Assembly (NCBI RefSeq): GCF_000317895.1
Contig: NC_019567.1
Span: 2,046,001 to 2,110,000, forward strand
DNA length: 64,000 nt
Direction: 5' to 3'
From: Bdellovibrio bacteriovorus str. Tiberius
GTDB lineage: Bacteria; Bdellovibrionota; Bdellovibrionia; Bdellovibrionales; Bdellovibrionaceae
Of this stretch, positions 16,701 through 25,643 are shown piece after piece (position 1 is the first letter of the stretch; each line of letters begins with the position of its first letter). The position numbers were made by a program, and so were the translations under genes. The notes below the pieces were generated by a model. The model did not search any database and was not told the DNA's origin. It saw only the letters and a program-made list of their open reading frames with translations.

Positions 16701-18217
16701 TGCGCAAGTCCTGTCTGTTCCAGGTTGTTGCGGATGAAGCTCAGGTATTCTTCCGCTGTTTCAAAAGTTGTTTTCATTTTGAACTGACCACGGCTGCGGT
16801 TCTTCTCGAAGTACGCCTGCAGATAATCAGCATTCATGATCTGCACCTGGGCCGGGCCCAGAACCCCCACTTCGCGGCAGTCGTGGTAGTCACCATTCAG
16901 TTTTTGCATCTGCTGATCCAGGGTCGCAGCCAGGGCTTCCATATTGATGTTTGCTTTTTCCGGAACGAACAAAGTCCAAAGATATGCGGCTTTGCCGTTG
17001 TTCAGGACCGGGGACAGGAAGAAGTGACGCAGATCCACGTTGTGAGAATTTTTGGTGTTCAAATAACAATCCAGAATTTCGTCGTCGCTGACTTTTTCCG
17101 CGGCCAGGTTCATGCCGGTGGATTTGCGACCCACGAATTCAAATACAAGATCGCCGTTATTCAGATCAAAGCTGACAACGTCTTTCATGCAATAGTGAAT
17201 CATTCCGTTGGGAGTGCCGACATTCAAATAATAAGCCACGCCCATTTCAATCTGGTGCAGGCCGATGTTCTTTTTTGGTCCATTGACCGGAGTGAAAGAG
17301 TAAATCAGGTCCGGGTTCAGGAAATAGCGCTGGCGGCCGTTTTCATATTTTTCATAGGGCAGGCCGATAGCGGCTTCCGTTGCGGCATAAACACCGTAAT
17401 AGTTCAGTTCGTGACCCACCAGACGGTCAATGCGTTCCTGGTATTGTTTGATCGGGGTGGCTGCATAGACAAAGACTTTCAGGTTCGGCCAGATTTCGTT
17501 GATGTGGGTTTTGCCGGTTTTTTGCAAAACGGCCTCAAAGATAGAAATGATATAAGTAGGGATTCCGCTCACCACTTGAATGTCCTGCTGGATGGATTCG
17601 TTAACCAGCATTTCAATCTTTTTGTCCCAGTTGGAAATAGCCAGCACCTCCCGGCAAGGGAAGGTGTTCTTGGCCAAAGCCTTTGGAACACGGGTGGACA
17701 GAATCCCGGAAATGTAACCAAATTTAAAACCATTCTGGGAATACAGATAAGGATCAGAACCAAAAGTCAGACGACCTGCTTTCAGCAGATTCAGATTCGG
17801 CTCTAACGTGGACAGTTTGCTTGCAATGCGCTTCTGGGATTTGATGAACATGCGAATCATGCGTTCGTTATAAGGAACGCGCTTGGAGTCTTTTCCGGAA
17901 GTGCCGGAAGAAAGACCAAAATAGTCCGCTTTGTCTTTAAAAAGAATGTCTTTATGGCCTGCAGCGATCATGTCGACATAGGGTGCATATTCGTCATAAC
18001 CAAACACCGGAACATGGTTTACGAACTCTTCGTAAGAGTGGATGTGGGACAGGCGCAAATCCTTATAGATGCGGGTGCCGGTCATGGAACGCTTCAGGCT
18101 GGCAAAGTTCTTTTCTTGTTTTGCCAGCATGTCTTGATGATTCACGGTCATTCTTTGACCGTATGTTTTCAGGTATTTTTGACCCAGGGACTGGACAACA
18201 TGATTCACTGCGAACAT
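16697..18217 (-). CDS. GH3-family acyl-adenylate/amide synthetase
   Basis: The 506-residue protein matches the GH3 auxin-responsive family of ANL-type adenylating enzymes. The phosphate-binding loop SSGTSGKDSKRVP spans 103-115, the second motif YGVYAATEA 274-282, and the C-terminal SRGQFKMKTT loop closes the domain. Plant members conjugate jasmonate or auxin to amino acids; bacterial members are mostly uncharacterised. The SD AAGGAG sits 7 nt before the ATG. It is first in an overlapping operon with a LysE exporter and a secreted C45 amidase/acyltransferase, and diverges from a TetR gene. Confidence 0.9.
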   Translation of the reverse strand: MFAVNHVVQSLGQKYLKTYGQRMTVNHQDMLAKQEKNFASLKRSMTGTRIYKDLRLSHIHSYEEFVNHVPVFGYDEYAPYVDMIAAGHKDILFKDKADYFGLSSGTSGKDSKRVPYNERMIRMFIKSQKRIASKLSTLEPNLNLLKAGRLTFGSDPYLYSQNGFKFGYISGILSTRVPKALAKNTFPCREVLAISNWDKKIEMLVNESIQQDIQVVSGIPTYIISIFEAVLQKTGKTHINEIWPNLKVFVYAATPIKQYQERIDRLVGHELNYYGVYAATEAAIGLPYEKYENGRQRYFLNPDLIYSFTPVNGPKKNIGLHQIEMGVAYYLNVGTPNGMIHYCMKDVVSFDLNNGDLVFEFVGRKSTGMNLAAEKVSDDEILDCYLNTKNSHNVDLRHFFLSPVLNNGKAAYLWTLFVPEKANINMEALAATLDQQMQKLNGDYHDCREVGVLGPAQVQIMNADYLQAYFEKNRSRGQFKMKTTFETAEEYLSFIRNNLEQTGLAQ

Positions 18218-18283
18218 AAAAATCTCCTTCGTTGGAATGAAGGCAATTTATTTCGATTTAAAACCTTTGTCGCTTTATGGCGT

Positions 18284-18351
18284 TGACAGGAAATGAGGGT
18301 TTTTGTCGAATTCGGCAGCTTCCATTGACAGAATTCGGGTATTTTTGTCAA
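18284..18351. promoter_or_regulatory. Duplicated operator-like unit between GH3 and TetR genes
   Basis: Two similar units start 41 bp apart: TTGACA-N14-TGTCGA (18284-18309) and TTGACA-N15-TGTCAA (18325-18351). Both contain TTTTGTC and the octamer GAATTCGG. Each is an inverted TTGACA/TGTCAA dyad, and the spacing is about four helical turns. They fill the 143-bp space between the divergent starts, as expected for autoregulatory TetR operators; the TTGACA ends could also serve as -35 elements. Confidence 0.5.
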
Positions 18352-18360
18352 AATTGCAGG

Positions 18361-18867
18361 ATGGCAACTGAATCGAAAGAAGAAATCTATTTTGCGGTCT
18401 GTAACGCTATTCTGAAGATGGAAGTGGCCAAAGGTCATTTACAGTGGACCTTGTCTGATATCTCCAGAGAATCCAACGTCACCCGGTCCTTGATTTACTA
18501 TTATTTCGGGAAGGAAAAAGACAAGGTTCTGGAAGAGGCCTATAAATTCGTTATTTCTCATATCTTCAATATGGAGCGCACTAAAACTGTCGGCATTCGC
18601 GAGCGGCTGCGCACTGTTTTGCGGGATGTGAAGAATATGCCTTATTTGTTTGTGCTTTATTATCTGGAGAAAAACGCCGGAACCCAGTTCGGCAAGATGA
18701 TCAATGAGGCGGAAGCGTTGTTGATGAAAGCGATGAAAATCGAATTCCCAACGTTAAGCGAAGTTCAGATTCTGGAGATCTATCTGAAAGAGCTTGGGGC
18801 CATCGCGTTCCAGCTGCCGCCAGAACGGGTCGATGACCTGTTTGCTGATTACATCAAAAAGAACTAA
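18361..18867 (+). CDS. TetR-family transcriptional regulator
   Basis: I chose the ATG at 18361 because TetR proteins begin a few residues before helix 1; the longer frame would add 28 residues reading through the operator region. The DNA-binding domain shows the TetR signature: WTLSDISRESNVTRSLIYYYFGKEKDKVLEEAYK. The C-terminal ligand domain is divergent. The gene diverges from the GH3 operon and converges on the RND gene, overlapping its 3' end by 4 nt. It most likely controls the GH3 operon and itself. Confidence 0.88.
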   Translation: MATESKEEIYFAVCNAILKMEVAKGHLQWTLSDISRESNVTRSLIYYYFGKEKDKVLEEAYKFVISHIFNMERTKTVGIRERLRTVLRDVKNMPYLFVLYYLEKNAGTQFGKMINEAEALLMKAMKIEFPTLSEVQILEIYLKELGAIAFQLPPERVDDLFADYIKKN

Positions 18868-21800
18868 TCCTCAGCCAGCGCTTTCGGTGTAAAGCGCGCG
18901 GCCGTCAGCCCCTGGTCGATCTTCACCTGGGCCAATCCAATAACCGTGGCTCTTTTATTCTGGACATTTTTAATGCTGATCTTGGAAGCGCGCATTTTGC
19001 CTCCAGAGACTTTTTTGTATCCAGTGAAATCCAGGGTTTTTAAAAGTTTTCCCTGTTTGTCGTAACATTCCATCTTCACGGGAACATACTCGACCGATGA
19101 AACGTAGCTGATAATTTTGGAATAGGACGAAGAGGTGGCGTTGACGTCTGATTCCACAATCAGATATTTCTTGCCGCCGATTTCAGCCTCTTTTTTGATG
19201 ACATTTTGCGCCGCCTGGTCGCGATTGAAATCAAAATCCTCGGTGGAAAGCTCAGACCCCAGGATGCCCCCTTGGCCCGATTCGCCGGTCAGTCGGCGGG
19301 TTTGTTTGGTTGAGGGCAGATAAATCCATTTGTCCTCTTGTTCACCTTTCAGGGTGGCCAGCAAGGCGGTGCCTTTTAAATCCTGCGGCTTTTGCATGCG
19401 CACCAGAAGATAGTGCTCTTTTTTTTGGGGGCTGAACCGCCAAATTTTCATTTCGCGGTCTTTGCTTGAGCCGTCGGCCTCGATGATCTTCATTTTCACG
19501 ACGAACTGTTCATCCCGGGAACGCAGGCGCTGGCTCATTTCTTCACCCAACTTTTCCGCAGTGGGAAGCTGGGCATGCGTTGGAATTGGGGCCATTGCTA
19601 CAAATAGTGTCAAAAGTATCATTGCTGTTGTTGCCATGACTTTCTCCTTTTTCCACGGTACGGGACCGAGCAACCAAGGGCAACTTTTCAGCAAAGTTGG
19701 AAGAAGAATCAAATCACCAACCAGTCCAGCGAGCATTGACAGTAGCATGTAGAAGCCAAAGATCCTGTTCATTGCAAAATAAGACGCCATAAAGACAGAG
19801 AAGCCCGCAAGCAGGGTCAGGCTTGAGATAAGACAAGGATTTCCCTCGCGCCACAGAGTGCGTTCGATCTCAAGCTCTTTGCTCTTGGACTTTTTCTGCA
19901 TGTAACGAAGCCGCTCCAGCAAATAAACTGTATTGTTAAATGCCAACCCCAGCGCGATCGAAAAGATAATGGCGACACTGGGTTTGATGGGTGTTTGTGA
20001 AATTGCCAGAAAGCCCAGTAAAGCTGCCGGCGGCACCAGATTGGGAATGCAGGCCACGATGGCCCAGCGAACAGAGCGGAAGACCACCACCAGCACCAGG
20101 GCGATTGCAATCATCGAATGCCAGAAGCCGAAAATCAGTTCTTTGGAAAGTTCATTGTTCAAGTGATGAATGGTCGAACCCATGCCTGTGACCTCGACAT
20201 TCATCTGCGGGAAAGCCGCTTTGGCCTTTTCACGAATTTGATCCACCACAGAATGCAGCTGATTGGATGGCAGATCATAGGTCCGCACTGAGATCCGCGT
20301 GTTGGCAGAATCTGTAGTCAGGAAGTTCTTAAGCGGGCTTGCGCTGCTTAAGGAATAAAGGAAAAATATTTCGGCCGTTGATGAACGGCTGGCTGGCAGG
20401 CGGGAATGGTGCAGATTGGCGGCGGCCACCAGATCCGGAAGTCCCACGACGCTGCCGACACCTTCGACAGTGCGAAGTTCAGACAACAGTTGATCCAGAC
20501 GCGCCAGTAATTTTGGTTCATTCCATGAATCTGCAGGCCCCTTGACTTCAATATCAACCGGAATCATTCCACCCAGTTCCCGATCAATGGTTTCAGTGGA
20601 CAGGCGCACCTGGTGATTCGCAGGCAGGTCATCAAACAACCGGGCGGACCAGGAAAGCCCCTGACCTTTGATCGCCAATGCTGAACACACCAGGATGATT
20701 AAAAATGCCCAGATGCCCGAGCGGCGGAACAGATACAAGCCCCAGCGTGCCTTAGCCCAGGCCCAGTCGCGGGCTTTGGGGCCTTGCATAAAATAAAGCA
20801 TAGGGAACAGGGTCATTGTCGTGACCAGCCAGCCAATCACAATGGCTCCGGCGGCGGTTACGCCATAGTCACGAATCAACGGAACCTTGGTCATCAACAG
20901 GCTTAAGAAGCCGATCATCGTGGTTGTGGAGGCAAAGAAATTGGGTCCCAGCAAAACTTTGAACGTGTAGACAACACGTTGCTGATGGGTCAGGTGTGGC
21001 TGGTTCTTTTGTTCTTCGGCGTAGCGCAGAAGTGTATGAATAATCAATGACACCACATCCACGGTGGTCAGAATCGGAATTGTTGTAGACAGGACTGAAA
21101 ACGGATATCCAGCAAGTGCCATGATGGCCAGAACAATGATGTTGGCAAATATGATGGTCACAAATGAAATAATCAAAGGGGACCAATTGGCAAATATCAA
21201 TCCCAGCACCAGAAAGCACGCCAGAAATCCCAGAACAACAAAATTACGGATCTCGGTCTGCAGCAGGACGCCCACATCGGTCTGGACGGCCGGAGTTCCG
21301 CCAATTTCAATGTGAGCAAAAGGCACAGCGGCGGTGGCCGTGACCTCCAGATTCTGGCGCAGACTGAGCAAGTCCTTCGTGTTCAGGGACTTGATGTTGA
21401 CAATAACAGAGGCCGTTTTTGCATCTTCTGAAATCAGCGTCGGCGAAATCAGGGGATTGGCCAGGGTTTCAGTCTGCCATTTTTCATGGGGAAGATTTTG
21501 CAGCAGGGGGCCGACGCTCAGGCCCTCTTTATTGTTTACAGCACCCTGTACGGTGGCCAGGCTTAAGGTGCCTTTGACGCCGGGATAATTTGCCAGCAGA
21601 TCCGTGAGGGATTTTAAACTCTGAATTTTATCGTGACTGAACCAGGTTTCGCCGTCTTCTTTGATCTTGGCGGTGACAATAAAGGGCTGGGCTTCTGAAA
21701 GCTGAAACACCTGTTTAGTATGTTCATCTCTTTGTAGCAGCGGATTATCCACTGGCAAAAATTGCTTTAAACTGTACTGCGTTTGTAAACCAGGCAGAGC

Positions 21801-21905
21801 GAACAGACCAAGGACAGAGGCCAGAAAAACAAAAAGAAGGGTAGAAATGCAGACTGTTTTGACGGAAACTTTTGAAAATATTTTGGCGATTGTCGTATTT
21901 ATCAT
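18864..21905 (-). CDS. RND (MMPL) transporter fused to LolA-like lipoprotein-sorting domain
   Basis: Residues 1-750 form an RND/MMPL exporter with two six-helix bundles and two periplasmic loops (the second bundle starts near FGFWHSMIAIALVLVVVF). Residues 757-1013 begin with MATTAMILLTLFVAMAPIPTHAQ-like sequence, a signal peptide in appearance, and continue as an outer-membrane lipoprotein-sorting (LolA-like) beta domain with DREMKIWRFSPQKKEHYLLVRM and KWIYLPSTKQTRRL. In other bacteria these are two neighbouring genes. An SD (AAAGGAG) precedes the in-frame internal ATG at 19637, so the second part may also be made alone. Confidence 0.88.
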   Translation of the reverse strand: MINTTIAKIFSKVSVKTVCISTLLFVFLASVLGLFALPGLQTQYSLKQFLPVDNPLLQRDEHTKQVFQLSEAQPFIVTAKIKEDGETWFSHDKIQSLKSLTDLLANYPGVKGTLSLATVQGAVNNKEGLSVGPLLQNLPHEKWQTETLANPLISPTLISEDAKTASVIVNIKSLNTKDLLSLRQNLEVTATAAVPFAHIEIGGTPAVQTDVGVLLQTEIRNFVVLGFLACFLVLGLIFANWSPLIISFVTIIFANIIVLAIMALAGYPFSVLSTTIPILTTVDVVSLIIHTLLRYAEEQKNQPHLTHQQRVVYTFKVLLGPNFFASTTTMIGFLSLLMTKVPLIRDYGVTAAGAIVIGWLVTTMTLFPMLYFMQGPKARDWAWAKARWGLYLFRRSGIWAFLIILVCSALAIKGQGLSWSARLFDDLPANHQVRLSTETIDRELGGMIPVDIEVKGPADSWNEPKLLARLDQLLSELRTVEGVGSVVGLPDLVAAANLHHSRLPASRSSTAEIFFLYSLSSASPLKNFLTTDSANTRISVRTYDLPSNQLHSVVDQIREKAKAAFPQMNVEVTGMGSTIHHLNNELSKELIFGFWHSMIAIALVLVVVFRSVRWAIVACIPNLVPPAALLGFLAISQTPIKPSVAIIFSIALGLAFNNTVYLLERLRYMQKKSKSKELEIERTLWREGNPCLISSLTLLAGFSVFMASYFAMNRIFGFYMLLSMLAGLVGDLILLPTLLKSCPWLLGPVPWKKEKVMATTAMILLTLFVAMAPIPTHAQLPTAEKLGEEMSQRLRSRDEQFVVKMKIIEADGSSKDREMKIWRFSPQKKEHYLLVRMQKPQDLKGTALLATLKGEQEDKWIYLPSTKQTRRLTGESGQGGILGSELSTEDFDFNRDQAAQNVIKKEAEIGGKKYLIVESDVNATSSSYSKIISYVSSVEYVPVKMECYDKQGKLLKTLDFTGYKKVSGGKMRASKISIKNVQNKRATVIGLAQVKIDQGLTAARFTPKALAED
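19632..19652 (-). promoter_or_regulatory. Internal Shine-Dalgarno and start codon within the RND-LolA gene
   Basis: Read on the minus strand, AAAAAGGAGAAAGTC leads to ATG at 19637-19635, in frame with the long reading frame. The next 22 codons form a classic signal peptide ending THA. This suggests independent translation of a 257-residue secreted LolA-like protein. Confidence 0.6.
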
Positions 21906-22010
21906 TGGAATGTCTTCTTTCGATTCTGCTTAAAAAAGTTCCTTTAGATTTTTCAGTTGAAGCCGTAACTTAGAAACATGATGTCTGACATGATGAGGAA
22001 ACGAAGTTCT

Positions 22011-23510
22011 ATGATGACAACAAAACTATCGGCCACGCTACTCACATTCTTAATAACTGTACCTGCATTTTCCAAAACAGTTGTGGAATCAGAGTTCGAA
22101 CTGAAACTACCTAGACAATTCCAACAAAGTTTAATTGAAGAAAAGTGGAAAACACTCACGACTCGCGAGTTCACCGCAAACTGGCAATTTCCTGATCAGC
22201 AGGTTGTAAGTCAGGAAATCCCAGTCCACATTAAAGGCATTTCAATTGATATTAAGTCCCGCCTTGAAAAGCCCGCCCTGAGCGGTTCTCAGAGCGCCCT
22301 GGAGCTTTCATCCAAAGGTCTGGCGGCAGAACTCAAGATTGCAGAGGTCATGGTTGATCATCTGGTGGAGCGCAATGTGGGTGGCATTATCGGCCGTTTT
22401 CGCGTTCAGGCTCAGTGTAAGGATATTGTGCTGAATTTGAAATCCGGTGAAGGTCAGTTTGCAATGAAAGTGACTCCGAACGTGGGAAGCACACAAGCGG
22501 GCGCCAATGTTGATTCTGTGGCTCTGTCCTGGAATCCGGGCGCGTGGGTTGTGGCCGGCAATGTGCAATGTTCAGGGGCTGAAGGGTTCTCGGACATCTT
22601 GATGAACGAAGTCACTAAAATCACAAATGACTCGGCCAGCTTCGTGGAACCGCAAAAAGAACTTATTAAAAGCTATGTTCAAAAATATCTGGAAGGGGTG
22701 ACCTTTGATTTCTCCGGCAGCCGCAAACTTGTTGTGGCCCGCCCGGATATTGAAGTCACAATGTCGGTTCAGAGTTTTCAGGATCTGGGCACAGAGGGCT
22801 TGCTGGCCAAAGGAACTTTGGCCGTGTCCTTCACTCGTGTCGCAGAGGATTCCAAAAAAGTTTTGAAACTGGATGAAGGTTCCGCGGTGTCTTCAAGCTC
22901 GGCATCTTTGCGTCTGCCGAAGGACTTTATCAATGTGGTTTTAAGTGAGGCTTATAAAGGTAATACCTGGCTGCATCAGATCAGTTCCAGCAAACTTCCG
23001 GGTTTTTCGACGATCATGAATTCCCGCTTTGTTCAGCTGTTTATCTGGCCTGAGCTGATGAACTATTCCAAGTCAGCCAAATTCCTGTTTGATCTTTATT
23101 CAGACAAGGATGTGCAAATCACCGGAAAAGGTTTGCAGTATTCTGTGAAAACAACCATGTATGCGAAAATGCAGGCCCCAAAATCCGGATCTTATATTTC
23201 GTTTATGAACTTCACTTTGCCATTCAATTCCAAAGTGACTTTGAAACTGGATGACGGAAAGGTGCAGGCAAAGTTTGTGAACCCGACTTTGGGAATGACG
23301 GGGGTCTATGATTCGACTTATATTTCCCGTTACAGTCCTTCGCGCCGCTTTAAGTCTGCCACCATCCGGGATCGTATTATTGATTCCCTGTGGGGGCAGT
23401 CGGTCAGCATGACTTTGCCGGATATCCCTGTGGCAGAAGGTTTGTCCTTGCAGGTCAACAAGCTGCTGACGACGGAATCTTCGGATTTGGTATTGCAGCT
23501 GACTCCGTAA
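22011..23510 (+). CDS. Secreted protein of unknown function next to the RND system
   Basis: The ATG at 22011 is preferred, with GAGGAA ten bases upstream, and gives a short signal peptide ending in VPAFS. Three Met codons further upstream are less likely. The roughly 490-residue mature protein is rich in beta-strand-like alternation with a central helical part and one Cys pair (QCKD, VQCSG). I recognise no family, but the size and pattern would suit a lipid-binding or barrel-associated periplasmic protein. It diverges from the RND-LolA gene and converges on the barrel gene with a 1-nt gap, so it may belong to the same envelope pathway. Confidence 0.75.
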   Translation: MMTTKLSATLLTFLITVPAFSKTVVESEFELKLPRQFQQSLIEEKWKTLTTREFTANWQFPDQQVVSQEIPVHIKGISIDIKSRLEKPALSGSQSALELSSKGLAAELKIAEVMVDHLVERNVGGIIGRFRVQAQCKDIVLNLKSGEGQFAMKVTPNVGSTQAGANVDSVALSWNPGAWVVAGNVQCSGAEGFSDILMNEVTKITNDSASFVEPQKELIKSYVQKYLEGVTFDFSGSRKLVVARPDIEVTMSVQSFQDLGTEGLLAKGTLAVSFTRVAEDSKKVLKLDEGSAVSSSSASLRLPKDFINVVLSEAYKGNTWLHQISSSKLPGFSTIMNSRFVQLFIWPELMNYSKSAKFLFDLYSDKDVQITGKGLQYSVKTTMYAKMQAPKSGSYISFMNFTLPFNSKVTLKLDDGKVQAKFVNPTLGMTGVYDSTYISRYSPSRRFKSATIRDRIIDSLWGQSVSMTLPDIPVAEGLSLQVNKLLTTESSDLVLQLTP

Positions 23511-23511
23511 A

Positions 23512-24822
23512 TCAGAAAGAACGGCTTAAGGACAACGAATAAGAGTCGTTTTTTCCATAAACTCCCAAAGGAGTGTCGGCGGATCCCTGAATAAGGTCCG
23601 CCGTAATCGTCAACACCCACGCATCAAAAAAACGGCGGCTCAGCGAATACTGCTGATAAGTGCTTCCGTGGACGCTGTCATACAGTCCCAGCAAATTAAA
23701 TCCCCAGACTTCTTTCCATGTCAGGCGGCCCCCGGCCATATAGGCACTGCGGAAGATTTCCGTAATAGACAGATTGGAGTCATTCTTCTTTTCCGTGTTC
23801 ACGAAAGAGTATTGAAGAATACCGATCAACAGACCGCTTTCACCCAGATTGAAGGTCTTCTCAAGACCCAGCACATTTTCATTCGTCCATTTTTGCAGAG
23901 CCGGGTTGTCTTCCAGGCTTTGAGTATAGCTGCCAACAGTTTTAAAAAGCATGTTCCACTGATTCATCACAAAAGAAAGTCCCCCCTGACGAATGCGATA
24001 GTTATAGGTGTTTAAAAGAACATCCGGATCGACATCAATCACAGTTTTGGGTGAAACCTGTACGATGGTTCCGGTCACCACCGGCTCCACAAAGGGAAAG
24101 CTGGCAGCCCCCTCGTATCCCGTCAGGGCCACATCGATAAATTCACCTCTGCGCTGCAGGCGAAAGGCATAATTGTTGTCCAGGGCATTTCCCAGGCTCT
24201 GTCTTGAAGAATAATCATAACGCAGATTTTCGGGAAGATTCAGCACCAGATCGTTGTCGGCAGTCTGGGGCACGAAGATCTCCCGTGGCAGCCAGCGGCT
24301 TTCTGTGCCCGGCAGAAGTGATCCGCGATTCTGTGGGATATAGATCAGCTCCAGCTCCCAGCTTCCCATGGTTTGGGAATATGAAAGTGACAGCGCGCCC
24401 AGTTTTCGGCTGCGTAAGGGATCGAAATACTGTTTCGAGTTCACGATATCCACCGGGTTGTAGCCATCGGTCACACCCCAGGTGAAAAGATTGTATCCCG
24501 CCTGCAGGGAAGAGCTTTCCGTCTGGTAGCGGAGGTAGGCTTCGGAGGGATCAAAGAAATAGCGTTCTTCTTCAGAGTTGTTGTTCGGGGTGGCGACAAA
24601 AACGGGGCGCACGAAAAAACGCCAGGACTCAAGATACTTCCAGCGGTAAATCGGAATCAGTTCCAGACCATAAAGTTCCGAGTTGGTGTCTTCACCGTAT
24701 TCTTCCGGGAAGGCTGTGGCCTCAAGCTTTGAATCCAAATGCAGGCTCCACTCTGTTTTGCGGGCGGCAAACACAGAGCCGGGCAGAATGATAATCACAA
24801 GAAAGGGAAGCAGCCACGACAT
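23512..24822 (-). CDS. Outer-membrane beta-barrel protein (DUF1302-like)
   Basis: A signal peptide (ends GSVFAA) is followed by about 415 residues of alternating polar/aromatic strands and the C-terminal LSLSRSF, the terminal Phe recognised by the BAM machinery. Segments such as LQAGYNLFTWGVTDGYNPVDIVN resemble DUF1302 barrels, which often accompany RND transporters with LolA-like partners. With the RND-LolA fusion and the adjacent secreted protein it could form a trans-envelope lipid or lipoprotein export route. It is the only gene on its strand here, read towards the RND gene. Confidence 0.8.
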   Translation of the reverse strand: MSWLLPFLVIIILPGSVFAARKTEWSLHLDSKLEATAFPEEYGEDTNSELYGLELIPIYRWKYLESWRFFVRPVFVATPNNNSEEERYFFDPSEAYLRYQTESSSLQAGYNLFTWGVTDGYNPVDIVNSKQYFDPLRSRKLGALSLSYSQTMGSWELELIYIPQNRGSLLPGTESRWLPREIFVPQTADNDLVLNLPENLRYDYSSRQSLGNALDNNYAFRLQRRGEFIDVALTGYEGAASFPFVEPVVTGTIVQVSPKTVIDVDPDVLLNTYNYRIRQGGLSFVMNQWNMLFKTVGSYTQSLEDNPALQKWTNENVLGLEKTFNLGESGLLIGILQYSFVNTEKKNDSNLSITEIFRSAYMAGGRLTWKEVWGFNLLGLYDSVHGSTYQQYSLSRRFFDAWVLTITADLIQGSADTPLGVYGKNDSYSLSLSRSF

Positions 24823-24884
24823 TCCTGATAGATCATCATAGCGCCGGACTTTTTTCTATTTAAAGAGCTTTGATAGATGGCAGT

Positions 24885-25568
24885 TTAAACCATGGCAAAC
24901 TTGCGCACGTATTCGATGATCGAACTTTTGAATTCTTCTGGTAAGCCGACAAAACGAAGTCCGGCATAGCCGTCGTTTCCGACATAAACCACTTCGCAAG
25001 TCGTGTTGATAGTCACAAACAGATTGGGACTGGTCAGCGTCCCTTTAAAGCGTTCGCCAATTTGCAGGTTCTGAGCATCGTTAACGCCCAGTCCGCCTTC
25101 GCTGATGGAAATCACCCGGCAGCTGAATTCGCCCTTGGGGCTTTCACAAGCCAGGGTTCCCACCATCGGCACACGCGGGTGGGAGCGACGGCTGATGCCC
25201 AGATCATCAACAATGCGGGGAATGGAATAGATTTCCTTCCAAACATTGGAATTATCCGCACACACATCCACCGCAGAAAAATCGGTCATGCCTTTCAGGA
25301 AAGAAATCAGGGCTGAGTATTTCATTGGAGGGCGGTCTTTGCCTTCCACGCGAACTTTCCAAAGTCCTTCAGGCTCATTGGCAGAAACCGCCGCTTGGCT
25401 TGAATCCTTCAATGACTGGCGCCACTTGATAGGGGTCATCCATTCGCTTTGCCCACGCCCCCAGATTTGAGCTTCCTTGGCAGAGGCCACACGGGATTCC
25501 ACTTCCTGAACATCGAAAGGGCCGTTGACCTGTCCTTCGGTAAGCACGAACCAGTTTTTTGGATTCAC
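24885..25568 (-). CDS. GYF-like plus PilZ domain protein
   Basis: The start is a GTG with SD GAGGAG. Residues 5-45 (WFVLTEGQVNGPFDVQEVESRV) match the GYF_2 type N-terminal module, and a second GYF-like segment may lie around 70-115. The C-terminal PilZ domain begins with RRSHPR (R128, R132 fit RxxxR), but the second motif reads S154-I-S-E-G-G where the usual residue is Asp/Asn, so c-di-GMP binding is not assured. Bdellovibrio-type genomes carry many PilZ proteins linked to motility and prey invasion. It diverges from the flavin reductase gene. Confidence 0.83.
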   Translation of the reverse strand: MNPKNWFVLTEGQVNGPFDVQEVESRVASAKEAQIWGRGQSEWMTPIKWRQSLKDSSQAAVSANEPEGLWKVRVEGKDRPPMKYSALISFLKGMTDFSAVDVCADNSNVWKEIYSIPRIVDDLGISRRSHPRVPMVGTLACESPKGEFSCRVISISEGGLGVNDAQNLQIGERFKGTLTSPNLFVTINTTCEVVYVGNDGYAGLRFVGLPEEFKSSIIEYVRKFAMV

Positions 25569-25643
25569 GATGAAGCTCCTCGCAGTTGAGTCTTGTGTTT
25601 TATTACAGCGAAAGGTATATGACTTTGTCTAGGAGAATTACTC

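Noticed and set aside
16643-17806. 387-codon + strand frame
   Set aside because: Antisense to the GH3 gene, whose motifs and SD are unambiguous.
18284-18351. Repeated units as the start of a CRISPR array
   Set aside because: Only two imperfect copies, with dyad symmetry and in a divergent promoter.
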